Shown in pieces: positions 11,066 through 22,050 of a DNA stretch of 64,000 nt (positions within the stretch are counted from its first letter, which is position 1; each line of letters opens with the position of its first letter). This DNA comes from Macrotrachela quadricornifera (lineage: Eukaryota > Rotifera > Eurotatoria > Philodinida > Philodinidae). The DNA lies in assembly GCA_022393335.1 (NCBI GenBank), contig JAJEKB010020319.1, positions 139,732 through 203,731 of the forward strand, given 5' to 3'. The notes under the pieces are model-generated. The model was not told where the DNA came from and searched no databases. It saw nothing but the letters and a program-made list of their open reading frames with translations. A program made the translations under genes and the position numbers.

Positions 11066-12064
11066 ATGTCTGATTCACTGATACAACTTGCTACTCAATT
11101 GACACGATCTATTGTACCCATAATCATATTTATTGGTATTCTAGGAAATTCACTCAACATAGCTGTGCTTACTAGACCATCCTTATATTCTTATGCTTGT
11201 TCTCGTTACTTTCTGGCTGTTGCTGGCAATAATCTTTTCTATACAGGTGTAATGTTATTTTATCGTCTATTAGCTGATGGATATCAACTTGATGTGACCA
11301 AATCTTCTTTAATATCATGTAAACTTGTTACATATGTCTATCAATTATGTACAGTATTATCACCATTCTTTATTATTCTTGCTTCAATTGATCGATACTG
11401 TGCTAGTTCAACAAATGTTCGGTTACGAAATTTAAGCAATATCAAAGTAACTCGATGGGCAATTTTATTTGTTACGATCATTCTCACACTTCTCTATATG
11501 AATACAGCAATTCTAATAGATTTACGAACAAGTGATACATTTGGATGTCGTATTCGAGGTGATATGATCTATAAACAAATATATTCAATAATGCAAGTTA
11601 TTTTATTTGCTATAATTGCACCATCTCTTATGACAATATTTGGTTTAATGACTATTCACAATACAAAAGCAGTACGTATTATTCCAACTGCAGTATCAAG
11701 TCATCGTCGCACTGAAAATCAACTTATTTTTATGCTTCTTATTCAAGTGATTACTCATATTGCACTTATTGTACCAACATGTGTAACTTATTTAATGTTG
11801 ATTCTACCAATTACAATTACAAATACGTCTGGTTTTTATTTTGCTCGTGTAACATGTCAAATTTTATTTTATTCTTCTTTTGCCACACCTTTTATTTTAT
11901 ATGTTGCTTCGGCTCGTGTATATAGAAAAGAACTCATTCGATTAGTATACAAAATACTAGGATTACGTGATGGAAATCAAGTTTATCCATCAACAAATAC
12001 AGTCAAAAATACTACTGTACCAATCAATACAATAACTCGCAAAGGAACAACAACAATTGAATGA
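11066..12064 (+). CDS. Class A (rhodopsin-like) G-protein-coupled receptor, peptide-receptor type
   Basis: A 332-residue intron-less protein with seven hydrophobic segments. TM1 holds the signature GNSLN (the conserved Asn-Ser of class A). The end of TM3 carries DRY at residues 109-111 (ASIDRYCAS). TM7 lacks a canonical NPxxY and instead reads ATPFILYVASARVYRKEL, with helix 8 basic residues following. A cysteine before TM3 (SLISCKLV) and one in the second extracellular loop (FGCRIRG) could form the usual disulphide. The third intracellular loop is short with RIIPTAVSSHRRTENQ. It resembles the expanded FMRFamide-like/chemosensory GPCRs of rotifers; the ligand is unknown. The frame is open upstream to 11006 from a GTG, but the first ATG is 11066. 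AATAAA occurs at about 12144. Confidence 0.85.
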   Translation: MSDSLIQLATQLTRSIVPIIIFIGILGNSLNIAVLTRPSLYSYACSRYFLAVAGNNLFYTGVMLFYRLLADGYQLDVTKSSLISCKLVTYVYQLCTVLSPFFIILASIDRYCASSTNVRLRNLSNIKVTRWAILFVTIILTLLYMNTAILIDLRTSDTFGCRIRGDMIYKQIYSIMQVILFAIIAPSLMTIFGLMTIHNTKAVRIIPTAVSSHRRTENQLIFMLLIQVITHIALIVPTCVTYLMLILPITITNTSGFYFARVTCQILFYSSFATPFILYVASARVYRKELIRLVYKILGLRDGNQVYPSTNTVKNTTVPINTITRKGTTTIE

Positions 12065-12339
12065 ACATTATAAGAAAAAATATTCATTTTTCCCATATAT
12101 AACCTACTGTTGACTCCTAATTGATATTTTTTAATTTTAAAATAATAAATATTTTTCAAATATAAATTATCAAAATGTTTTTTTTCTCCTGTTTGTAAGA
12201 TACAGCTGAGCATTTTCATTACTTAAAAAAAAATTCCATCTTGCAGATATTGAATTTCATGCCCCATTCGTTCTTCATCAATGTAATGCACTTGATTTTT
12301 TTTAATCTATGAAAGTTGCGTGAGTATATGATGGAATTA

Positions 12340-12760
12340 CTTAGAGTGTACCAGAAGTAATGACGTATTTTTGTGCACAACTTTACTAATATGTGAGGCA
12401 GGTTAGATGGTCATACTTTGCATTTCAGTTTTCAATCACTTAATAGGATATCATAAGAAGCGAACTATACTATAAGACACAGCGCGTGAAGCTCTACAAT
12501 CTTGAAGGAACAACTTATTTAATTTCTCTTCCTATAGAAAAAATCACTTTTTCAGGCCATGCAGACAGATCTTTATTTGTTTTTAAAAACAAAAACTACG
12601 CAATTTAAATAAGCGATCTTATACAAATTGTAGGGCTTTTCACACTGCATCGTGTGAGATGTTTTTTTTTTTATACAACCTATCAAGTGATTGAAAACTA
12701 AAATGCAAATCTTGACTATTTAATCTATCTCACGTATTAGTGAAGTTGTGCACAACAATA
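12340..12760. mobile_element. Tc1/mariner-like palindromic MITE relic
   Basis: The left end, CTTAGAGTGTACCAGAAG after TA (12338-12339), matches the CTTAGGGTATACC-type ends seen elsewhere in this window. Inside, TGTGCACAACTT-ACTAATA (about 12373) is inverted at about 12757, and a block around 12415-12450 (TTTGCATTTCAGTTTTCAAT) is inverted at 12685-12710. The right end is not fully preserved. It contains the dispersed CTTTTCACACTGCATCGTG block at about 12633. Confidence 0.6.
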
Positions 12761-13843
12761 ATTCTTATATTCTGTTTTATTATTATTCAATTACTTGAAG
12801 ACTGAACAAATAGTATGGAAAAATAGATCATCGTTTTCTCTATCAGTACATAAAATAAGAAAATTTCTTCAAGTTTTCTATTAACGAAATAAGATACTGA
12901 CATCATTGCTTTTGGCACAATCTAAGTATATTAATCAAAATTATTTTAGATATATGTTATAGAACTCTTTATTGTTATGCAGTGAAAATTCTGCTTGACA
13001 GATCTTGAAAGATAATTCGATTTGATATTTTGTATAAGATACGATTGTTGATTACTTTTCAACAAGATTGAAACAAATGTAAGGTATTGTTCTCTTTCAC
13101 TCACAAGCTATGATAAATGTCACTTTACCTACTAGAGAGGGTGACAACTTTTAGACTCTGCAAGGTATATAAGACGTTTTAGGAACATTTTCAATTACAA
13201 ATGATGAAATTTCATTACGTATTATTTTTAAATTCTGTATGATTTGTACTGAAAGATGTGATATTTATTATACTCATATTTAAAAATGTTTTGCCAAAAG
13301 CATTATTTTATGAAATTAATTTTGATATAGAACTTCATCATATTTTGACTTGCAGTAACTCTTTTGTTGATTTTACTCAAATCTCTCATTACAAGAAAAA
13401 AAATATTCCACAATTGAAATTTTATTTTCAAAATAATGGATTTTATTAACTAAAATTTAACTTGTGTAGAAATTATTTGCATTTTTAGTGAACTTTAATA
13501 AGATTAATATTTCTTTACTTAGTTTTCCTATAAGTTGAATTCAATAATTAGTTAACGATATTTTCTGACAAGTATTCATGTGTGATTAACTAGACAGACT
13601 TTTATCCTATATTATCATTGAGTGAAAATTAATTTAATAATGGAAAAAAAAACATTTTGTATTTGAAAGAGTTAATTTTGATGATTAACTTTATAGAAGG
13701 ATGGATATCTCATTAATTGAAAAATTGAAAATAACTGATTGATTGTGTAATATTTCATAGAAATATATTCTAGAAAGAGACATTGACACAATTTGAAGAA
13801 ACAGTTTTGTTCATGATGATAATGTAAACATTATCTAGTTTCA
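12761..13843. other. AT-rich spacer
   Basis: No exon chain or transposon ends recognised. The short plus frame 13258-13449 has no domain or start context worth calling. Confidence 0.5.
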
Positions 13844-15647
13844 TTATTTATTTTTATTAAAAATAAGTGGATAGGCTCCACAATTATTATTGAAAAAGAT
13901 TAAGCTTTCACCTTGAACTTGTTGTGCCGATGAACTCGATTCATATAATTGTTTGTTGCATTGTATACGACATGGCCAATCGCACCGACTAGTCTCTTGA
14001 TTCCACCATAAATCATATGAAACATTGAGAGCACGAGCACAACGAAAATCAAATCTAGTACCAGACACACATCGATGAAAGACGTTACAGTAAGGACTCG
14101 GTAAGAATGCACCATCAGGTTGACCATTACAATTGGCATCCGAATTTATATTGAGCAAGCCTTGAAATAAGATGAAAGTAACTTTTCAATTCTGTATGTA
14201 GAAGAAATACTCTTCTCACGTCGGTTTGAGCAAAAAAAGACTTAGAGTCTAGAAAGTTTACAATCGTCATTATTTTCTCGAATACTATTGCTTTTCGTCA
14301 AAGAAGAAATTGAACTGAATGATGCAAAATATCATTGAGAATAGCTTACCTCCTGTACTGGATGAGCCACCTTGGCTTCCTCCTCCTGTTTGTCCAGGAT
14401 TGGATCCACCACCTTGACTTGAGCCTGTAGAAAAAAAAGAAATAGAATAAATAATTCATTATAAATATGATTTTTCTCACCTTGTTGACCCGAACCAGTC
14501 TGACCTGTTCCTATTCCTGTATTGATTCCAGTCTGTTGACCTATAGCATCAAGAAAAAATGAAAGCTATTCATAAAGATTCTCTCATCTTACCAGTACCC
14601 GAACCTATCTGTGATTGCTGTCCAGATCCTGTCTGAGTTCCTCCTGTCCCAGTACCCGTTTGTGAGCCTTGATTGGTACACACTGATTGTCTATAGACAG
14701 TTTCAGCTTCTTGTTGACTTTCACTGATCTGATTTCCATTTTCCACAATAATTCCACCAGCACTTGAACATGCTCTTCCAGTCGCACAGGGATATGTGCA
14801 TGCTGCTGATGCTTCCGGCACAACTTGTGATTGTCCATGTTGAACCCACCACAAACGTCCACCACCTCGTTGTAATGGACAAAGAAATGCATTGGAAACA
14901 CCACCCTCACAACGATAGAAGACATTGCACCATCGACTAGCGTAGAATCCATTCTGTCGACCTGAATCAAGTTTAACAAAAATGTCGTACGCATTAAACT
15001 ACATTTTTCTTACTCGCACAGCTAAACTGTTCTCGGGATTGTATAAAGATTTTCCATGGTTCAGAAGGAGCTTTAACAAGAAGAAAAAAAGTATATTTCA
15101 TAAATTATTAAAAATATTGAAACTAAAGTTTCTTTAATCTACCCTGTGTGCTAAGTTGTGATCCAGAAACCGCTGTCCCATTTGTAACTGGTGTATAATA
15201 TTGATTTCCCTGACACCCGCCTGCATTTTGAGAAGCAAATTCGCATCTATACGAAAAAAAAAAGACGAACAATCATAACATCAAATGATAAAAACAATCT
15301 TCAAGAGCCCACAATATAAATCATATTGCATATCTACACATTAATTACCTCTGACTTGTATCATCGAAATAGAATCGTTCTCCCACTTGAGGACATCCAT
15401 ATGACGCTTTTTGTTGACCAGCAACACATGCATGGAATACATCACAGTATCGCAAATCACGCCAAAAACCATCCAGACGGCCTCTACATTCGAATGGAAC
15501 ATTCGTTATATTCACTTGACTTAAAGTTGAAGATATTAATATGAATACCAGAGCTAACAACAAATTAAAGTAAAAGAAAGAAGAACAATTTTTTAGTGAT
15601 AGAAAAGACTTACCGATGAAGAAACTTTGTTTCATAGTAGCAATCAT
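13844..15647 (-). CDS. Secreted chitin-binding (peritrophin-A/CBM14) protein, eight exons
   Basis: I reconstruct a spliced minus-strand gene with exons 15614-15647, 15349-15553, 15143-15246, 15014-15070, 14593-14961, 14481-14540, 14350-14424 and 13844-14160. All introns are GT-AG, mostly 50-100 bp (the last is 189 bp), and phases agree. The product begins with a signal peptide (MKQSFFIALVFILISSTLSQ; an in-frame ATG lies four codons earlier). It then has cysteine-rich modules: the first (FECRGRLDGFWRDLRYCDVF) and the last (NCNGQPDGAFLPSPYCNVFH) are typical CBM14 domains with the 'C..G..DG.....YC..F..C' spacing. A middle one (NGFYASRWCNVFYRC) is a third. They are linked by a Gly/Ser/Gln/Thr-rich spacer made of short repeats (TGSGQQ type). 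Expected role: binding chitin in an extracellular matrix, jaw or gut lining. The exon structure is inferred from splice signals and frame only. Confidence 0.85.
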
Positions 15648-16592
15648 CTTCTATTCTTATAAAGTATAATATTAGAAAAAGAAAATAATGATGATCTGTT
15701 ACAATGACTTTCACTTCAATATACTCAAACTGTTAGATTATTTTCTTTTCTAACACTGTAAAATTGATAATGACATTCAAAACATTTATATATCTTTCTC
15801 TCTCTCTCTATGTTGATCTAGAATTAACAAACTCATTTTTCTATTTTATTTTTCTTCAGTATTAAAATGATCGCCACTACCCCGCATTTATTTTTTCAAG
15901 GACGCCTCTCAAAACTAAAAAAGAACCACTGAATAAGACAGAAAATGATGAGTATTGTCATGAAAAACAGAAAAAAAAGGATTATAATAAAGGTCAAGGA
16001 CTTCGGTTTCTGTTTCGAAAAAATACAAAAAGATAATCGATTTCTTCTTAATGCCCTTTCGTAGGTTGACAAGAAAAATAATAGGATTAGAAAAGGAAAT
16101 CTAACTATGTTATGATGATTGTGATCGTAAATTTTGGGATTAAGAACGAATTACTAATTCTCTATTTTTATAACTGATTTTACGTGGCAATAAAGAAAAG
16201 ATAGATGAGTACGATGATAAATTTTAACAAAAAAAATCCAATCCTTTAAAGACAGTTTCGTATTTTTTTCACTACGTTTACAAATCTATAGTAAGAAGTA
16301 TAAAAACAATAATGTGAAGCATCATTGTTAGAATATCATCGTAGATTCTTTTTTCTAGTCATTATCGGCTGGCATTTGATCAGAACCAATTTATGTATGA
16401 ATAAAAATACCGTAAATTTTCTTTGAATATTTAATGTTAATCTACCGGAAGAAAGATCTAATCTTTGATTAAAATATTACACACTAATTTATTTATTAAT
16501 TCCTAAAGCAATACCAATAGAAATCGATCGATAGCATACTTCAAGAGAAATGAGCAAATACTTAAATATCAAAAGCAGAATGTAAAAAAAAG
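15648..16592. other. Divergent promoter region between CBM14 and LURP-like genes
   Basis: About 950 bp separating two genes transcribed away from each other, so it presumably holds both promoters. It includes a short CT dinucleotide run near 15797-15810. No transposon end or coding exon recognised. Confidence 0.45.
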
Positions 16593-16655
16593 ATGATTCA
16601 GTACTTGCAGTTTGAAAATGTGGCAATGATTATTTCTTGGCAAAACACTATAAAG

Positions 16656-17231
16656 ATGAGACGATTACTATTCTTTTTCTGTATCATTTATTTGGCTACA
16701 TGTCGACGTATAAAACGGTTATACATAATGGACAAAGATTTTGGGCTATGGTTCATAGGTCACAGTGAATTTACTATTTATGCCGAAGAAAGAAGTAATC
16801 GTGTCTATCAAATCAAATCCAATGATTCTTCGAATGTTGAGATTCAAGCATATCCATCGAAACAAGTGGTAGGCAAACTTCAGCATCATAAAAATGGTAA
16901 AGTAATTGAAGTGACTATCGAAGTTTTAAATAATCAAAGTCGTCGATGGCAAAAGGGTAAAATGACTTACACACCAGTTGGTTGGACGGATGATAAAATC
17001 GATATTGAATGGAATGGACGACTGTTGAAATATGCGCATTATGGAGTACCTGGAGCTTTCTTCATACCTCCTGACACTGTTTTCGCTGAATGTCAACATC
17101 AGAGCAGTAATAAAGAACGACGTGCAGATTTTGAAGTCGAAGTCTACTCTAATGAAATTCCAGATCCGGTCTACCTACTTTTTATTGCAGCACTTGCAGA
17201 AATCAAGACTCCTTCAACAAAAGGCAAATAA
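16656..17231 (+). CDS. Secreted LURP-one/tubby-C-terminal-like protein, copy A
   Basis: From the ATG at 16656 the protein is 191 residues with a signal peptide (MRRLLFFFCIIYLATC). The frame is open to ATGs at 16626 and 16593, but the paralogue at 17352-17930 supports the inner start. The mature part reads as one small beta-rich domain: 'YIMDKDFGLWFIGHSEFTIY' then 'NRVYQIKS', a central 'VVGKLQHH' strand, 'DIEWNGR', 'TVFAECQHQ' and a C-terminal helix 'VYSNEIPDPVYLLFIAALAE'. This order matches the LURP-one-related/phospholipid-scramblase/tubby-like fold (PF04525 type), where the last helix is buried in the barrel. A signal peptide on this fold is unusual, since most members are cytosolic. Molecular function unknown; fold assignment is by pattern only. 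Confidence 0.65.
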   Translation: MRRLLFFFCIIYLATCRRIKRLYIMDKDFGLWFIGHSEFTIYAEERSNRVYQIKSNDSSNVEIQAYPSKQVVGKLQHHKNGKVIEVTIEVLNNQSRRWQKGKMTYTPVGWTDDKIDIEWNGRLLKYAHYGVPGAFFIPPDTVFAECQHQSSNKERRADFEVEVYSNEIPDPVYLLFIAALAEIKTPSTKGK

Positions 17232-17351
17232 ATTGAAAAGAAAACTATTAATTGTGTCTGTACTTTTTATTCATTGCATGTATTCCTATGAGAAATAAAT
17301 AAACAAGAAAATACATGTCAAAATAATTTTTTTTAGTTTTTATTATCTCTT

Positions 17352-17930
17352 TCATGGTATTGGTCGAATTCTATCGTAATTAGCGACATATAGCAGATAA
17401 ACGACATCCGGAATATCTTCCGAATATACTTGTACGAAATATTTTGTCATTGTGAACATAGTAGCAGGTTTTCGCTGAAATGTAGCTAGAATATGACCAC
17501 GAGCATTGCGAAAAGTTCCATTTAATCGATTATTTGAAATTTCTGTATTAATAGTTGGTCCATTCCATTCAATATCAATAACATCTTTAACCCAACCAAT
17601 ATAATATTGATCAAAGTTGCCTGTCATCCATTCTTGAGTTTTCGTGTTGATTACTGAGAATGACACATAACGTCTTGCACCTTTTCGTTCAATCTTAAGT
17701 TTGCCTACGATTTTTTTCGACAGATACATAAGAATTTCACTACCTTCAGGCTTTAATATACTAAAACTATTGATGCGATATACACGAGCATTCGTTTCTT
17801 GATTGTAAATTGAAAATTCAGTCGGTATGTCTCTAATAGTTAAGTGTTTTTTCATCATATATGAATGTTTTGCACGTTGGCAAATGGCAAGCTGAACCAT
17901 ACAAAGTAAGAACAGTAGTCGTCTAATCAT
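17352..17930 (-). CDS. Secreted LURP-one/tubby-C-terminal-like protein, copy B
   Basis: This 192-residue minus-strand paralogue lies tail-to-tail with copy A, 120 bp between stop codons. It shares the signal peptide (MIRRLLFLLCMVQLAIC), 'EFSIYNQETNARVYRINS', 'KKIVGKL', 'DVIDIEWNGP', 'GHILATFQRKP' and the terminal 'VYSEDIPDVVYLLYVANYD'. Identity to copy A is moderate across the whole length, so the inverted duplication is old and both copies remain open, implying both are used. I start at the ATG at 17930; the frame runs further to a GTG at 17957 only. Both genes probably share the short AT-rich spacer as a bidirectional 3' region (AATAAA on the plus strand near 17295). Function unknown. Confidence 0.65.
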   Translation of the reverse strand: MIRRLLFLLCMVQLAICQRAKHSYMMKKHLTIRDIPTEFSIYNQETNARVYRINSFSILKPEGSEILMYLSKKIVGKLKIERKGARRYVSFSVINTKTQEWMTGNFDQYYIGWVKDVIDIEWNGPTINTEISNNRLNGTFRNARGHILATFQRKPATMFTMTKYFVQVYSEDIPDVVYLLYVANYDRIRPIP

Positions 17931-17957
17931 TATAGTGTACTGTGAAGAAATAATCAC

Positions 17958-20340
17958 CTCAATAGTTGAAAGTTACAAGTGTTAAATCTTCTTCTTTCAT
18001 ATTCTGTTATTCATGTGTCAATATTGATTCATTTGACTTGAAGTATGTCGTTGATCGATTTTTATTGATATTGCTTCGAGATACAACAAATTAATCAGTG
18101 TGTAGTTGCAGAGAATCAGAGTTTTGTTTAATGATATGATGAAATAACAAGTTTCGATCGCAATTATTTACTTCTAATGAATTCAATCCAATGCAGGATG
18201 TTTCATATATATGTTATAGGCAAAACTGAAATTCAGTCAAATTTGAAATTTGACCAATAATTTTGTACGACTGAGCGGCTATTTTCAGTAGATAATGTAT
18301 TTTACTTATCAGAACATATCACTTCATTGCTCAATACAGCCTCTTACTTCTTTTTTTATTCTTATAGAAGAAGAAATCATACGAGGGTGGGTTGTAGAAT
18401 CACACTGTGATCGTGATTTCGATCTTCCTTAAGGATGTCATCAAACGGCTTAATTTGTAGTAACTAGATTCTATTCTGATGATTTAAAATGATCACAAAT
18501 AACATGGGGATGAGTGTAGTTAGTATTATCGCGTTTTTATGTAGGCTTAAGCAATCATTATAATGCTTGGACGATTGTATAGGTACACGCTCTGTTTGAA
18601 TAATTCGAAGATCATAAACAATACTTCAATATCTACATATAGCCATCTAAATTTTTACTCTGAAGAGTTTATGTAACTAGTATATGAACAAAGTCTTAGC
18701 AGAGAAGAAGTTTTTCAAAACATATTGCTACAGTTAATTATTCCCTATGAATTCTTTTTAAATTGTACTTTTACAAAATTCAACTATAATAAAGTCAATG
18801 TTTTCTAATTTGTATAAATTTAATTTGTTTTTCGAAAAAGTTCATTTTCAAAATAAATGAAAAATCAATACTGCTTATGTATAAAACTTGAAAATCAATT
18901 TCGACTTAAAAAATATCATTTTAACAATGACCATATACAGGTCATTATTCATTTATGTATATAAGCTCACTAATAGTGTTATATATTCACTATATTTTCC
19001 AGCAACTAAGGAGTTAATAAATTATATTTTTACAGTTTCTCTGTGAGTTAATCTATTGTATATATAGGAAAAATAAAATTATCTATTCATGTTATCGGGT
19101 GTACTTCTAGTGGCGTAACCAGGGATTGGTATGTCAGAGCACCGAAAAAATTTTTAAATCTAATAATTACCATTGAAATGGTTGTTTTCTTATTATTGTA
19201 CAGACAATACCTGTGAGAAAACGGTTAATGAAACCTGTAGGAGAAGGTCTACACACACTGATGAGTAAGAAATATCAGTTGCTTGTTTACTTTTTGTTTC
19301 TGTATATATATATATCAGGTAATAAAATAACCATTGATCATCCGTTGGATATTTTCCAAAGATGTATGATGTCCCACCCTATATAAAGCTGATGATTTTA
19401 CATAAATAAATAGAGTGTGAAACGATCACTTATCTCATTATCATTCATCCAGTAATATACAGTTAGTTACCTAATATTGATGCATTCTGAAAATCAGGCA
19501 AGCGAACATCTAACTTATATCTAGTTGTTTTTTGGAAAATAAACGATATGGTTTACTAATGATCTGCTAGAGCAATCACCTACTGATATCGTTTCTGTAT
19601 ATACAGGCACTTTATTGGTATGGCTATTCGTTTGAAATATTGCAAAACCCTCACCAATAGCAAAAACAATGTCGATCGATGAGAAAAGAAAATGAGGTAG
19701 GCCAACAAAGGCTAAACCTGCATCGCTAGTACAATAGATTTTCATTTTCTTTTTCTCTCATTCGCTCTCTAAATTTCTGGGTCTATTTAATGTTCTTTTG
19801 GATTCCTTATTTCTTCTGTGTTTTGTTTAATTTTATTTAAATTTATCTTTCGTATACTAAACTAATCTTTATATGAATAAAATTCATTTATTCTGCTGAT
19901 AAAATCTGCATTTTTACTGATAGATTTAAATTTTTCGCTGGCCAAATTTGAATTTCTTACTGATTTTTACGTATTAAAAGCTGACGAATTCAATATTTTC
20001 GCTGCAATTTCTATATATTTTTGCTGAGTATTTCATTAATATTGCTGACCAAAAACTATGCTTTCAATTTAAAATACATCAAAAATAATGTCCGTTTCAC
20101 AATAATTCATGGCATTTTCTTTTTATCTCGGTCATCAATTTTTTTTTCAGCAATTACATCATGAAAATTATGCAATTTACACTATGTTTTGCCATGTTTT
20201 TATTCCTTGGGCCTTGTTTGTTCAAGATACGCTATCGATACATAGCATACAAAGAATTCAATGCGTTAACATGTATCGTCAAACGTACATCCATCGTATC
20301 ATTGTGTCGACACATGTATCGATAACATGTCGTACTGACA
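17958..20340. other. Long spacer with fragmentary transposon ends
   Basis: No supported gene. TGGCGTAACCAGGGATTGG at about 19110 looks like a hAT-type terminus, without a partner. The minus frame 19521-19745 (74 residues, two cysteine-serine patches) has no neighbours in splice-compatible positions and is not called. A run of GCTGA-spaced AT repeats lies at about 19890-20050. Confidence 0.4.
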
Positions 20341-21106
20341 TCGGAAGTAAGGGGTGGCGCATAAAGAATTGTGCTATCAGTATTTTTGAAATTTCTCCTC
20401 TATTAACACTTTGATTAGAAACACTTTTTTATCAAAAGATGGTGCTTGAAATTCTCTATAAAATCATATATGATTTAATCCAAAAACTGTTCAGATACAT
20501 CTGAAAAATGACGAAGAGTAAAGACATAAAAAGCTGTAAAAATAACGATATTTTGGTCAAATATGAATTCGTTTTTTTAATATTTCATCGTGTTGTTGTT
20601 ACCTGATACGGTGGTGTATTTCTTTTCAAATACAACATATCAGGTAACAACAACGCGATGAAATATTAAAAAAACGAATTCATATTTGACCAAAAAAATA
20701 TGTTTTTTTCTTACAGTCGAAATGTGATCACTTAAAACTTTGTCCGTTTTGAGAACAGAACATGCAATTATAAAATAAACGGTCTCATATAAATTGCAGA
20801 GCTTTTCACGCTGCATATTTTGGTATTTGTATGTTTTTAATGGAGCGAAATAATGAAAAAATAAAACACAAAGTGCTCTCATTCATTTTACCAACTCATT
20901 ATTTTTTACAGCGCTTTATATCTTTATTGTTTGTCTTTTTTCAGATACATCTAAACAGTTTCTGGATTAGATCATATGTGATTTTATAGAGAAGTTCAAG
21001 TGCTATCTTTTGATAAAAAAAGTGTTTTTAATCAAGGAGATAATAGAATTGAAATTTCGAAAATACTAACATCGCAATTCTTTATGCACCACCCTTTACT
21101 TTTATA
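20341..21106. mobile_element. Large palindromic element with nested inner hairpin
   Basis: Outer arms about 20341-20555 and 20895-21106 are inverted copies, for example GGTGGCGCATAAAGAATTG (20353) against the complement of CAATTCTTTATGCACCACC (21075), and ATAAAATCATATATGAT against the 20975 region. Inside, 20556-20608 and 20638-20691 form a near-perfect 54-bp hairpin with a 29-bp loop. The right half carries the dispersed CTTTTCACGCTGCAT block at about 20803. Open frames 20109-20414 and 20640-20882 fall largely in these arms and are not called as genes. Confidence 0.75.
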
Positions 21107-21434
21107 TAATACTGTTTTTGTCTTTTAGATTTATATTGGTATTGATTAGCAATATTCAACTTAGCAAACAATATAAGGTAACAAGTAACGTTCATCATTT
21201 TGACTCACTTAATCCTCGACTGTGAAAGACAGAAGTATTTTTGTTGCATGTACCAATGCGGAAAGTATTGACCTAGCAATTTTATGCGAAGGACCTAAGA
21301 GAACTCTTCAATTATTGCACTTGAGAACAAAATGGTATCTCTCTAATATAGCACTTGGGAACATAAGGATACCCCTCTTAATATAGGACTTGAGGACGTA
21401 TAGGTGCCGTCAGAATATAAAGCAACACTTACAA

Positions 21435-22050
21435 AGGAACCGTCCCTGATGATAGTGCTTTTGTGTCGGGGTTTAGTGCATCTTATAGGTCTCCGCGAAT
21501 TATGTTTATGGTTAAAAGAGTTCGGGCCCATGGCGTGAGCCTGAGGAGATATCGAGATTTTAGGGAATTTCCTCCATAGGACCCTACTTTTCCAGCAGAA
21601 CCTTATTTTCGAATTTCTGACATGAAGCTTTACCCACATAAAGACTTCAGGTAAACTAGCGTGCCGAAAAGAATTCAGAATTTTTCGACAGATTCTCTTC
21701 AAGATATGAAGATTTGAAAAAATACATGCTGTATATACTATCTACAGAAAGTAGGTCTCACCTTGTCATCTTCGTATCTCAAAGAGACTCATCGAAAAGT
21801 TCTGAATTTTCTTCTGCAAGTTTGTTAAGCTGAAGCGTTTATGTGGGTAAAGTTTCATGTCAAAAACTTGAAAATAAGATTGCACTGGAAAAGTAAGATC
21901 CCATAGAGAAAATTCACTAAAATCTCGATATCTTGTCAGACGCACGCTATGGGTCTGAACTCTTTTAACCATACACATAATTCACCGAGACCTATGAGAT
22001 GGACTAAACACCGACTTAAAAGCGCTCTGGCGCCTGGAAAGGTCTGCTTG
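21435..22050. mobile_element. Palindromic MITE with about 290-bp arms
   Basis: Arms about 21435-21715 and 21760-22050 are inverted copies: TCTTATAGGTCTCCGCGAAT (21482) corresponds to the complement of ATTCACCGAGACCTATGAGA (21980), and TTATGTGGGTAAAGTTTCAT (21838) to ATGAAGCTTTACCCACATAA (21622). The two antisense open frames at 21343-21702 and 21766-21978 are readings of the two arms, not genes. Confidence 0.8.

Noticed and set aside
16593..16655. Earlier ATGs for LURP-like copy A
   Set aside because: The inner ATG at 16656 gives the same signal peptide and nearly the same length (191 versus 192 residues) as the paralogue.
19521..19745. 74-residue minus frame with plausible protein texture
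   Set aside because: No domain, no splice-linked neighbours, no conserved start context. It could be an exon, but nothing supports it.
21343..21978. Two similar minus-strand proteins that look like tandem paralogues
   Set aside because: They are complementary arms of one palindromic MITE, not duplicated genes.
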